From Paenibacillus alba (GTDB lineage Bacteria > Bacillota > Bacilli > Paenibacillales > NBRC-103111), in assembly GCF_013204855.1 (NCBI RefSeq), contig NZ_JABMKZ010000007.1, positions 124,001 to 188,000 on the forward strand: a stretch of DNA of 64,000 bases, written 5' to 3'. Numbering within the stretch: position 1 is the stretch's first letter; the number at the start of each line of letters is the position of its first letter. Positions 45,046 to 53,877 of the stretch are shown one piece after another. A program made the translations under genes and the position numbers. The notes under the pieces are model-generated. The model did no database searches, was not told the DNA's origin, and saw only the letters and a list, made by a program, of their open reading frames with translations.

Positions 45046-48000
45046 TTAAGGTTTCACTTGAACCTTGTCTTCATACTTGTTCATTAATCTGTAGACAACG
45101 ACTGCCACTTCGGCTCTTGTTGTCATGCCTTGCGGGTTGATCATGCCTTCTGCACTGCCTGTAATAATACCTTCCTGAATCAGGGCAGTTACCGCTTCTA
45201 CCGCGTAATCGGAGATGTCTGCAGAATCAGTGTAGCTGCTCAAGCCAGATCCTGTGCTCCCTGTTTGCCATTTGCCGGCAGCTTTCAGCGCGCGTATGAC
45301 AAGCACCATCATATCCTGTCTTGATATTTCCTTTCGTGGATGAAATGTTCCCTCTCCTGTTCCCGTTGCAATGCCCAATTCTTTGGCGATGCCCAAAGCT
45401 TCATAGAAATAATCGTCTTGGTTAATATCCTCGAAGTTACTGCTGACATTCGCTTTAAGACCGAGCGCTCGCACAAGCAGCGCAACAAAATCTGCTCTTG
45501 TCATATTTTTTCCTGGCTCAAAGGTTTGGTCGGTCATGCCGTTAATGATACCTTGCTTCGCCAATGCCTCGATAGCTGTCTCAGCCCATGTATGGCTGCT
45601 GATATCTGTAAACTTCTTCGCAAGTGTTTCTGTAGGCTCAGTTGGATTCGTTGGCTTGGTTCCAGGCTGAGTTGGCGTGCTTGTTGTTGGATCCTTAGTT
45701 GGCGTAGTTCCTGGATTCGTAATCGTACCGCTCCCATTTTCCGTAGACGGGCTATCATTGTCGCTATTACGGTACCCCGTTACTTGGATCACTGCTGTTT
45801 TACCGTTAAAGCTGACAGTTATAATAGCTGTCCCACTGCTAATAGCCTGAACGACCCCGTTCACGTTCACTGTGACAATAGAAGGATTCGACGTTTCGTA
45901 AGTTGCCTGATGGGTGACATCCACTTGCGTTCCGTCACTATAATTCGCTTTTACTGCTGTCGAATGAAGTTCTCCTAGCTTCAATGAATAGTTAGCAGCA
46001 TCCAATACAATCCCTGTCAACTCCACAGCAGGTCTGCCATTCACGTTGACAACATACTGCGCCATGTAACTGCCATCGGCTGTCGTTGCTGTAATCGTTG
46101 CCGTGCCCGCTGCTATCGCAGTTATGATTACATTTGTTTTTCCTGTTGCCGTGTCGTAAACCGCGCTGGACACCGTTGCTGCGCTTCCGGTTATCGCGAA
46201 GTTGACCATTTTGTTCGTCGCATCCAAAGGTACTACCGTTGCTACCAGGGTATCAATGGCACCGATATCCAAATTGGCCGTTTCCTTATTTAATAAGATT
46301 GCCTGAGCAGGCACACCCGTTGGCCCATTTACAGTAACCACATATTGCGCTGTATAACCTCCGTCTGCTGTTGTCGCCGTAATTACCGCAGTTCCGCCTG
46401 CCACAGCCGTTACGATGACATGCGTGGTACCCGTTGCTGCATCGTAAACTGCGCTTGACACGGTAGCCGCGTTTCCTACAACGGTAAAGATCACGGTTTT
46501 ATTCGTCGCGCTAACCGGATTCACGGTGGCTATCAGATTGTCTGCAGCGCCGACGCTTAATGTCGCAGACAGTTTGTTCAACGTCACTCCTGTTGCCGGT
46601 GCCTCCTGCACAGTGACGTCAAATGTGGCAATAAATCCGCCGTCTTTGGTAGTTGCTGTAACGGTTGCTGTTCCGGCACGAATGCCCTTCAACAAGCCTT
46701 CGTTGCTCACAGTCACCTTTTGCTCATCTGTGCTTGACCATACGACACCTTGATTCGCTGCATGAATAGGAGCTATAATTGCCGTTAATTGCTTTTCCTC
46801 TCCTTTGGCAATAGCCAGATCGCCGTTGCCCAGCGTCACTCCCGTTACTTTAATGCCAGGATTCGCACTAGCTACAGCCGGAACTTTGGCCGATAGTTGA
46901 TTATACTCGGATATCGTCACCGGAAGTACGGTTCCATGGCGTGGTTTGGAAGGCAATGAATAGTTTGTAGACAGCGTCCAGTTGCCGGAATTTAGATCTG
47001 TTGTTTCAAATGGTTTATACCCGCCTCCACTGAAAAAGTCAATAAACATATACCATTTGTTTTGCCCGTTTGCTTTAAACACCAAAGGCCCTTCACCAAC
47101 AGATATGGACCCTTTGCCAATCCCTTCTGTAATCAGGGAGTAGTTCCCGAAGATTGAATCGCTGACTTGCTCAAACACCATTTTGCCGTTAGGCGCTGTT
47201 GCGGCATTGTAGCTTCTTTCATCTTTGGTAAATCTGTAGATCTTGTTGTTATGCTCAATCATCGTTGTATCGATAACCGAATATCCCGGATTGTAGTACT
47301 CTTTAGCATCGGTAAACGTATAAAAGTCTCTTGTTCTCGCATACATGATTCTTTGGTTCGGACTGTCGGATTTGGTGGCATCGCTGAAAATTTTAGAAGC
47401 CCAGAACACGACATATTCACCTGTTGTTTTGTCATAAAATGCTTCCGGAGCCCAGGTGCTTCCAGCTAAATCAGGTGACACCTTGACCATCCGCTGCTCG
47501 GACCAATTGACCAAATCTGTCGATTCCCAAACCATGATATAGAGGCTGCCCGTCTTCTGGGCTGCGGTCCAGTCATTGTTCCCATAAATTTTTAGATCGG
47601 TAGCAATCAAATAGAACTTATCGCCTTCCGGAGAGCGAATAATATACGGATCTCTTAATCCCTTTTCCCCTAGATTGGACGTAATCGACGGATTGCCGCC
47701 ATTTAATTCCGTCCAGTGGAGAGGATCATTCCCTTGGCTTAAAGCAAAGTGAATTTGCTCGCCATTCGAGTAGCCTTCACCTGCGAAATAAGGGAATACA
47801 TATCCTTGGTAATCAGGCACAGCAGGCATTTCTTTGACAGTAGCAGCAAATGCCTTCGTTAAAACGGCATCGCGAAGTGTCAAGGTTGCCGTCAGCTTCA
47901 CGGTTACATCCCCATTACCATGGGCAGGGCGCTTAACTTCCCCTGTGGATGTTACCATATCAGAGCGTTCGGAGCTCCATGTGACAGCCGAGCCGTTGGC

Positions 48001-51000
48001 TCCCACTATCGGCAAGGTAAGATTGCCCCTTACATCGTCGATGTTATACACGCGCAAAGCTTGTGTATCAGCTCTCAAAAGATCAGAATCTGTTGGATAC
48101 TTTTTCACAGTTACTACGAAAGACTTGCTGTCTGTTGCCGTTGCTTTCGTTAGATGCGCAGTTAACGTAACTACCTTATCTGCTAAGTAAAAAGCAGGTC
48201 TGGTTACTACACCGACAGGACTAATCGTAGTCACGTCACTGGACTCCCACGTAATCACGCTACCGGCTTCGCCTGCTGTCGGCAGTACGAGGTTGCTTGT
48301 GACCGCACTCGTATCGCCAAGCTGCAAACTTTCTTTATCCAGCGCGACATAGTAAGCATCAGGCTTCACTGCCAACGCTAGAATTTCGGAAGCGCTCAAA
48401 GCCTTCGAATACACTCTAAAGTCCTTCACTTTACCATTCATGTATTTGTCAGCAGAATAGGCAGGACGGCCAATGTAGTTGGCAATTGTCGTTTCCATAT
48501 CGTTAGGCGTATACGTGAGCGCTGTGTTTTGCGCAACTTGAACTCCGTTTACAAACAAGGTTCCGGTCGTTCCGGTCTGTGTATAAGCAATGTGTTTCCA
48601 ACTCCCTCTTGGGAAAACCGAGGAGACCGTTGCGCTTTGCTCATTCGAGTAACGTGTCTTCGTAATGACTGATCTGTAGCGTGGTTTGCTATCCTCAAAC
48701 AAAAAGCTTAAATAATGAGCATTGGCGTCATTTAATGGATCTGTCGAAGAACCAAATGTGTAGACCCAAGCCGGATTGGAAGAGGCTGTATCTACAAAAA
48801 CATCTGTCGCCACCGTAATGCTGCTCAGTCCGTTAAAAATACCATTCGGCATTTGCACATATCCGCTGCTGCCGTCCAGCTTGACACCGTTGCCGTTTAA
48901 CCACGTAGCGTCGCCTTTAAGCAATCCTGTCAAGCCGTTTCCGGAAGAGTCGGCAACCTTGCTGCCGGAAATCTCATTCATTTTATACCAAAGCAGCATT
49001 CCGTCTGGCACGACATTTACAGCTGCTTGATAAGTTAAAGATTGGTAAACAATCGTAATGATTGCACTGCCTTCGCTAACACCTGTAACAACCCCGGATG
49101 CATTCACAGTTGCTACTGCGGAATTCGAGGATGTATAGACAGCCTGCCCAGACACATTCGTAGTTGTTCCATCGTTATTAAATAGGGTCAGTGTCGTCGT
49201 ATGTGTTTTCGTCATTTGTACGGTATAGGCATTCGCATCCAACCATGCGGAAAGACCGCCTGGTACAGAAGCAATCACGCCTGCCTGGTTCGATATTTTG
49301 GATTCGTCTACATTTTGCATAAAAGTCATAACATAATAGTAAGCCTGTCCGCTGGTAAGACCACTATCCGTGAAGCTGGTACTTGTACCGCTGTAGACTT
49401 GGGTATAAGCTCCATCAGCCTTCGTTGCTCTGTAAAGCTTATATCCGGTAGCCCCAGTTACAGAGTCCCAGCTTAGCGATGCTGTCGCGCTCGTTTTTCC
49501 TGTAAGTATCAGATTCGACAAGTTAGTGGTCTGAACGGTCGTCGTTGAGCTCACGGCATCAGATAATTTAAGCTCCCCGCCAGCATTAATCGACGAAATC
49601 TTGTAATAATACGTACTGAGCGAAGCAAGTCCTGTGTCCACGTAGGAGGTACCTGTTGCATTGCTTTTAATCCTCGTATACGTTCCGTTCAAAGCGGAGG
49701 ATCGGTAAATATGATACCCAGTTGCTCCGGCAACTGCGCTCCATGACAAGGTCGTCGTGGAAGGCGACGGTGTCACCGTAAGATTAGAAGGCACTGCAGG
49801 CGCCAGTGTCGTTACATTGACATCATCCATAGAGAATGCTTGCCATTTGTTTCGAAGAGCTAGCTTCCCTTGTGTTAAACTCGTATCTGTTACATCAAAC
49901 ACAAGTGTTTCCACGCCGTTATTGATGATATAGCATTTGATAGAACTGCCTTTTACAATGGTCTTCAAGGTGTACCAAGTGTTGGCAGTCATTGTATAGC
50001 TTTTCGTCGAGATCGTTGTTGCGGTTCCGGCAACCTTCTTGGAAAGTGCCAGTGTATTTAACAATTGCATCTGAAAATAGTAGTAGTTGTTTGTATCTTG
50101 ATAGCGGAAATAAAATCCGGGATACGCTCCTCCCGCTTTCGTGTTGAACCGTGCAACAGCGGTGTAATCCTTCCATGAAGTATCCCCGACACTAATAATT
50201 CCTTCGCCGGCATCAGTCTGATTCAAAACCTTATTACTTGCGTTAGTCGGATCTATACCGACTGACCAAGTTCCCGAAGTGACCGTCCAAGTCGGATTAG
50301 AGGTGTAGTTGCCATCCTCGAAGTCGTCCTGCACAAGAGGGGTCGAAACCTGCACAGCAACTTGATAGCTTTTCCCTAAATATTGAACGGTTATCACAGC
50401 GTCACCCGCATTTACTCCTGTCACCACACCAGTCGAGCTTACCGATGCAACTAGAGGATCGGATGAAGTATACGCCGCCAAGGCTGTTACATTATGCTGA
50501 TTTCCGTTATTGTCGACGGCCGTTAAGACCGTAGGATGAGTCGTATTCGCATTGATTGTATATGCATAGGAATCCAAATAATTATAGCCATTAGGTGCCG
50601 TTACAGTGACGGTTGCTTTCACCGATTCACCAGGCAAATAACCATCGGCTACCGGTACGCCAAAATAGGGAGAACCATCCTCGTGCCAATATATATATTG
50701 CACACGCGCCCATCTAGATGCATCGTAGAGTGGTGCATACGAGTTTACTCCTGAATATTGCTGATTTTCACGAGCATGGTAGGAAAGAACCTCCCTTGTT
50801 CCGTCCTCGGAGATCGTGAAAGTAGAATGCCCAGGTCCGAACTGTCCGTTGGCAGCGCTGGTCGCCATAACTGGATACGGTGTTTTGATCCATGAGGCTG
50901 GGTCAAGCAGATTCGTATTCGGTGAATCCACAGCGGATAACAAACCAATGGCGTACGTGGAATCCGTAGATCCCACCGAGAAAGTCATAAAAATTTTCCC

Positions 51001-52530
51001 ATTTTTCTTCATGACTGACGGCGCTTCTTCCACATTGTCTTTACGCTGCTCCCACGTAAATTCCGGTGAAGATATCGTTACTTGGTTGCTGTCGAGCGTA
51101 GTTGGACTTGTCATTTTAGCAATGCGTATGCTGGAATTAACAGATCCAGCTGCGTATTTGTAGGCATAGGCCATGTACATCTCATTATTGTGTTCGAAAA
51201 CAGTAGCATCCAAATCAAAGGACTCATTATTCATCGCCACTTTGACCGGCGCCCCCCATGCATCGTTCATCGGATCGCTGCCTAAGCACTCGATGACATA
51301 AACACGAAGATCAAAGGTTGCGCTTGCTTTACCGGCAGCAAAGTAAACATACCATTTGCCGTTAATATTATGAATCTCTGGCGCCCAGATGTGGTACGAT
51401 GCGTCACCAGATGTATTTTTATAAAAAATCTGTTTTTCTTCCGCAGTCGCAAGTCCTTGTATGGTCGTAGCTCTTCTTAGCGTAATGCGATCATACTGAT
51501 TGGCAGCGACATTATTATTGCTCGCGTCCATGTAAGAGCTCGTATAATAGTGGTAGCCATCAGGCCCTTTATAAATATCAGGGTCAGCTCCATTTTTGAT
51601 CAGTGGATTGCTGTATACTGGCACATCAGAAATCGATGATTGAGGAATCGTCCCCGTAACTGTAAACGTGCCAGGCATGGAGTATGCATTGGAGTCAATC
51701 GGCTCCCACTTCACTGTTTTCTGCGCCGTAGCTCCGTCGCTATAGGTAATATCAGCCTTTGCCGGGAGATCAGGTGCTTGATCGGCCGTTGTGCTAACCG
51801 CTATTTCTTTAGTTCCTGTTGGAATTTTGGGAGTCCCCAAGCTTGCCAACACCATATTCAGCTCCGATTGGCTGACTGCAATCGCACTTGCCGCAATCGC
51901 GCCTGTAGGCTTATTGGTCACATCGGGCGACGTTACCGGATATGCCGAGCCTCCGTAGACCGTCTGAGCTGAAACCGTTATAAAGTCAGCTGTTGTATTG
52001 GCATATTTATTCGTTCCATCCGTCCAGTAAATGACGTAATTTCCCGCAGCTGAATCATAGACAGCTTGTGGCTTTTTTGCTGCAAGGCTGGTGCTGTTCA
52101 GCAAAAGGGTACGTTCATTCGTATAATGAATGAGATCCGTTGTATCCCATGCAAAAATACTGGCACTGGTTGTTGCGCCCGCACTCGTCGTGTTCGTAGC
52201 CAGAAGCACAAACGTCCCATCTTGCTTTCTTAGAATAAAAGGATCACGCATCTGCAGCCCATTAGAAGGCGACGCACCATAGCCAGTATTTTTTTTGAAT
52301 AGTATGCCGTTGTTGTCATTCAGCGCTGTCCAATTCGTCTGGTCGTAGCTGTACGCAAGATGCAAACTGTCATCCATATACGTCATGCTCGTTCCTGAAG
52401 TAGCGCTCGTATAATAGGGCATTACGTAAGCTTCGAAGGGAGCTGCCTCTACCTGTTTAGCTGGCGTACTGGCAAACATGCTGACTAATAATGTTAAAAT
52501 CATAAAAACCGGAATACCTTTTTTCCTCAT
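45046..52530 (-). CDS. Giant SLH-anchored multi-GH43 protein (about 2494 aa)
   Basis: Start placed at ATG 52530 (MRKKGIPVF), with AAGGGGGG nine bases upstream; the frame is open to 52614. Signal peptide (to ...KQVEAA). Approximate modules: a half GH43-like propeller 30-205 (LQMRDPFILRKQDG); Ig-like 210-297; complete GH43 303-610 (KNGADPDIYKG, FDLDATVFEHNNEMY, VEEAPSVMKKNGK); Big_2 626-730; LamG/DUF1080-like sandwich 730-906; two FN3 910-1090; Big_2 1090-1173; LamG 1175-1383; two atrophied Ig-like 1387-1567; another GH43-like module 1568-1877 (GLRDPYIIRSPEGD, VIDTTMIEHNNKIY, SVGEGPLVFKANG); four Big_2-like 1887-2256; a Pro/Thr linker; three SLH repeats 2305-2490. It is wall-bound and should attack arabinan or arabinoxylan side chains. 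The N-terminal half module resembles the third and may bind rather than cleave. Confidence 0.88.
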   Translation of the reverse strand: MRKKGIPVFMILTLLVSMFASTPAKQVEAAPFEAYVMPYYTSATSGTSMTYMDDSLHLAYSYDQTNWTALNDNNGILFKKNTGYGASPSNGLQMRDPFILRKQDGTFVLLATNTTSAGATTSASIFAWDTTDLIHYTNERTLLLNSTSLAAKKPQAVYDSAAGNYVIYWTDGTNKYANTTADFITVSAQTVYGGSAYPVTSPDVTNKPTGAIAASAIAVSQSELNMVLASLGTPKIPTGTKEIAVSTTADQAPDLPAKADITYSDGATAQKTVKWEPIDSNAYSMPGTFTVTGTIPQSSISDVPVYSNPLIKNGADPDIYKGPDGYHYYTSSYMDASNNNVAANQYDRITLRRATTIQGLATAEEKQIFYKNTSGDASYHIWAPEIHNINGKWYVYFAAGKASATFDLRVYVIECLGSDPMNDAWGAPVKVAMNNESFDLDATVFEHNNEMYMAYAYKYAAGSVNSSIRIAKMTSPTTLDSNQVTISSPEFTWEQRKDNVEEAPSVMKKNGKIFMTFSVGSTDSTYAIGLLSAVDSPNTNLLDPASWIKTPYPVMATSAANGQFGPGHSTFTISEDGTREVLSYHARENQQYSGVNSYAPLYDASRWARVQYIYWHEDGSPYFGVPVADGYLPGESVKATVTVTAPNGYNYLDSYAYTINANTTHPTVLTAVDNNGNQHNVTALAAYTSSDPLVASVSSTGVVTGVNAGDAVITVQYLGKSYQVAVQVSTPLVQDDFEDGNYTSNPTWTVTSGTWSVGIDPTNASNKVLNQTDAGEGIISVGDTSWKDYTAVARFNTKAGGAYPGFYFRYQDTNNYYYFQMQLLNTLALSKKVAGTATTISTKSYTMTANTWYTLKTIVKGSSIKCYIINNGVETLVFDVTDTSLTQGKLALRNKWQAFSMDDVNVTTLAPAVPSNLTVTPSPSTTTLSWSAVAGATGYHIYRSSALNGTYTRIKSNATGTSYVDTGLASLSTYYYKISSINAGGELKLSDAVSSTTTVQTTNLSNLILTGKTSATASLSWDSVTGATGYKLYRATKADGAYTQVYSGTSTSFTDSGLTSGQAYYYVMTFMQNVDESKISNQAGVIASVPGGLSAWLDANAYTVQMTKTHTTTLTLFNNDGTTTNVSGQAVYTSSNSAVATVNASGVVTGVSEGSAIITIVYQSLTYQAAVNVVPDGMLLWYKMNEISGSKVADSSGNGLTGLLKGDATWLNGNGVKLDGSSGYVQMPNGIFNGLSSITVATDVFVDTASSNPAWVYTFGSSTDPLNDANAHYLSFLFEDSKPRYRSVITKTRYSNEQSATVSSVFPRGSWKHIAYTQTGTTGTLFVNGVQVAQNTALTYTPNDMETTIANYIGRPAYSADKYMNGKVKDFRVYSKALSASEILALAVKPDAYYVALDKESLQLGDTSAVTSNLVLPTAGEAGSVITWESSDVTTISPVGVVTRPAFYLADKVVTLTAHLTKATATDSKSFVVTVKKYPTDSDLLRADTQALRVYNIDDVRGNLTLPIVGANGSAVTWSSERSDMVTSTGEVKRPAHGNGDVTVKLTATLTLRDAVLTKAFAATVKEMPAVPDYQGYVFPYFAGEGYSNGEQIHFALSQGNDPLHWTELNGGNPSITSNLGEKGLRDPYIIRSPEGDKFYLIATDLKIYGNNDWTAAQKTGSLYIMVWESTDLVNWSEQRMVKVSPDLAGSTWAPEAFYDKTTGEYVVFWASKIFSDATKSDSPNQRIMYARTRDFYTFTDAKEYYNPGYSVIDTTMIEHNNKIYRFTKDERSYNAATAPNGKMVFEQVSDSIFGNYSLITEGIGKGSISVGEGPLVFKANGQNKWYMFIDFFSGGGYKPFETTDLNSGNWTLSTNYSLPSKPRHGTVLPVTISEYNQLSAKVPAVASANPGIKVTGVTLGNGDLAIAKGEEKQLTAIIAPIHAANQGVVWSSTDEQKVTVSNEGLLKGIRAGTATVTATTKDGGFIATFDVTVQEAPATGVTLNKLSATLSVGAADNLIATVNPVSATNKTVIFTVVGNAATVSSAVYDAATGTTHVIVTAVAGGTAVITATTADGGYTAQYVVTVNGPTGVPAQAILLNKETANLDIGAIDTLVATVVPLDATNKMVNFAITGSAATVSSAVYDTATGKTNVIITAIAAGTATITATTADGSYMAQYVVNVNGRPAVELTGIVLDAANYSLKLGELHSTAVKANYSDGTQVDVTHQATYETSNPSIVTVNVNGVVQAISSGTAIITVSFNGKTAVIQVTGYRNSDNDSPSTENGSGTITNPGTTPTKDPTTSTPTQPGTKPTNPTEPTETLAKKFTDISSHTWAETAIEALAKQGIINGMTDQTFEPGKNMTRADFVALLVRALGLKANVSSNFEDINQDDYFYEALGIAKELGIATGTGEGTFHPRKEISRQDMMVLVIRALKAAGKWQTGSTGSGLSSYTDSADISDYAVEAVTALIQEGIITGSAEGMINPQGMTTRAEVAVVVYRLMNKYEDKVQVKP

Positions 52531-52625
52531 TGATAATCGTCCCCCCTTGGAAATTCTATGCTGCATCATTACAACTCCTATAGCAGTAAAGGTCTTTTTT
52601 GTAAACACCCACAATGCATACCCAT

Positions 52626-52654
52626 ATCATAGAGATTATTGGAGGCTTGTTCAA
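52626..52654 (-). promoter_or_regulatory. Promoter of the 2494-aa gene
   Basis: Coding strand TTGAAC (complement of 52649-52654), 17 bases, TATGAT (complement of 52626-52631). About 25 bases upstream an AATAAGAAATT segment (52678-52688) resembles the core of the duplicated promoter regions at 33.4 and 44.7 kb. Confidence 0.55.
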
Positions 52655-52807
52655 TTGAATAATTCCGTTTTTTACACGAATTTCTTATTAAAAAAAACCT
52701 ATTTTTGGTTCTTTTATCATTTAAATTCCTGTTAATTCCATGATTATGAAAATATAATTTGCAACTGTATAATTTGCTAGTACAGCCTGAAGCCCCTTCG
52801 TCTGTCT

Positions 52808-53854
52808 TTAATAACTACGAGAAGCGATCTCCTTCTCTGCTGTTACTTGTGTGAATACATTTTCAGGCGTAACAATTCGCTTAGGCAGTGTGCTGCCTTT
52901 CAGAACTTCCTTCACCGCTTGAATAAGATTAGGGCCCAGCAACGGATTGCACTCAACGACTAAATTAATTTTACCCTCATTCATCTTCTCGAGCGCTTTC
53001 CGAGTTCCATCTACGGTGATGACTACAATATCTTTGCCCGGAACTAACCCGTATTCTTCAATCGCCTCTAGGGCACCGAACGTCATATCATCGTTATGGG
53101 AATATAAAACACGAATATCCCTTCCTTTTTCTTTCAGAAATTTCTTCATTACTTCTTTCCCCTTCGCAACGGTGAAATCCGCGTTCTCACTCTTCAAAAA
53201 TTGTAAATCAGAGCGTGAAGAGATGACGTCACGGAATCCCTTCCCCCGAGCAATGGATGGCGTTGATCCCTCCGTACCTTTTAATTCAACAATGCCTATA
53301 GGTTTATTCGATTTGGGAAGTTTATCCAATAAGTACTTCCCTGCTTTCCGACCTTCCTCATAAAAATCAGAACCAATATGTGTCACATACAGCGATGGAT
53401 CAGTGACATCGACAAGCCGATCAATAATAATGACTGGAATTCCTGCTTGTTTAACTTCTTTTAATATATAGTCCCATCCCGTTTCTACAACAGGGGCAAT
53501 GGCGATGACATCGACTTTCTGTTTGACAAACTCTCGAATGGCCTCTATTTGCTTCTCCTGCGATTGCTCTGCATTTTGAAAGATAAGTTTAACATCTGAC
53601 TCGATTGCGGAATTTTTAATGGAGGACGAATTAGCAATACGCCACTCACTCTCTGAACCTAGTTGTGAAAATCCTAAGACGGGTTCCTTACTGATGGGAG
53701 TCGCAATGGAAACAACATGACTATCTTCCTCCACATGATTAGCAGACTCCTTTACTTGAACTTGCTCGCAACCAAAGAACAGCAATAGAAAGCTCATTGT
53801 CATGATAAGTTTCGTAAGCGCAAATAACGTCGTTTTCAGTTTACTGAAATGCAT
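52808..53854 (-). CDS. Sugar-binding lipoprotein (YtfQ-like paralogue) paired with a chemoreceptor
   Basis: A 348-residue periplasmic-binding-protein-type (type I, ribose/galactofuranose class) lipoprotein; lipobox LFFGC lipidates Cys29. The domain reads ESEWRIANSSSIKNSAIES..., QEKQIEAIREFVKQKVDVIAIAPVVETGWD..., IIDRLVDVTDPSLYVTHIGSDF, and VLYSHNDDMTFGALEAIEEYGL, all parallel to the transporter-associated YtfQ-like protein at 59641-60675. It is separated from the importer genes and follows the MCP gene by only 23 bases. It may therefore present sugar to the chemoreceptor, or to the kinase encoded nearby, rather than to the permeases (inference). AGGGGGAAC precedes the ATG. Confidence 0.85.
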   Translation of the reverse strand: MHFSKLKTTLFALTKLIMTMSFLLLFFGCEQVQVKESANHVEEDSHVVSIATPISKEPVLGFSQLGSESEWRIANSSSIKNSAIESDVKLIFQNAEQSQEKQIEAIREFVKQKVDVIAIAPVVETGWDYILKEVKQAGIPVIIIDRLVDVTDPSLYVTHIGSDFYEEGRKAGKYLLDKLPKSNKPIGIVELKGTEGSTPSIARGKGFRDVISSRSDLQFLKSENADFTVAKGKEVMKKFLKEKGRDIRVLYSHNDDMTFGALEAIEEYGLVPGKDIVVITVDGTRKALEKMNEGKINLVVECNPLLGPNLIQAVKEVLKGSTLPKRIVTPENVFTQVTAEKEIASRSY

Positions 53855-53877
53855 AAATTTATGTTCCCCCTACAAAA

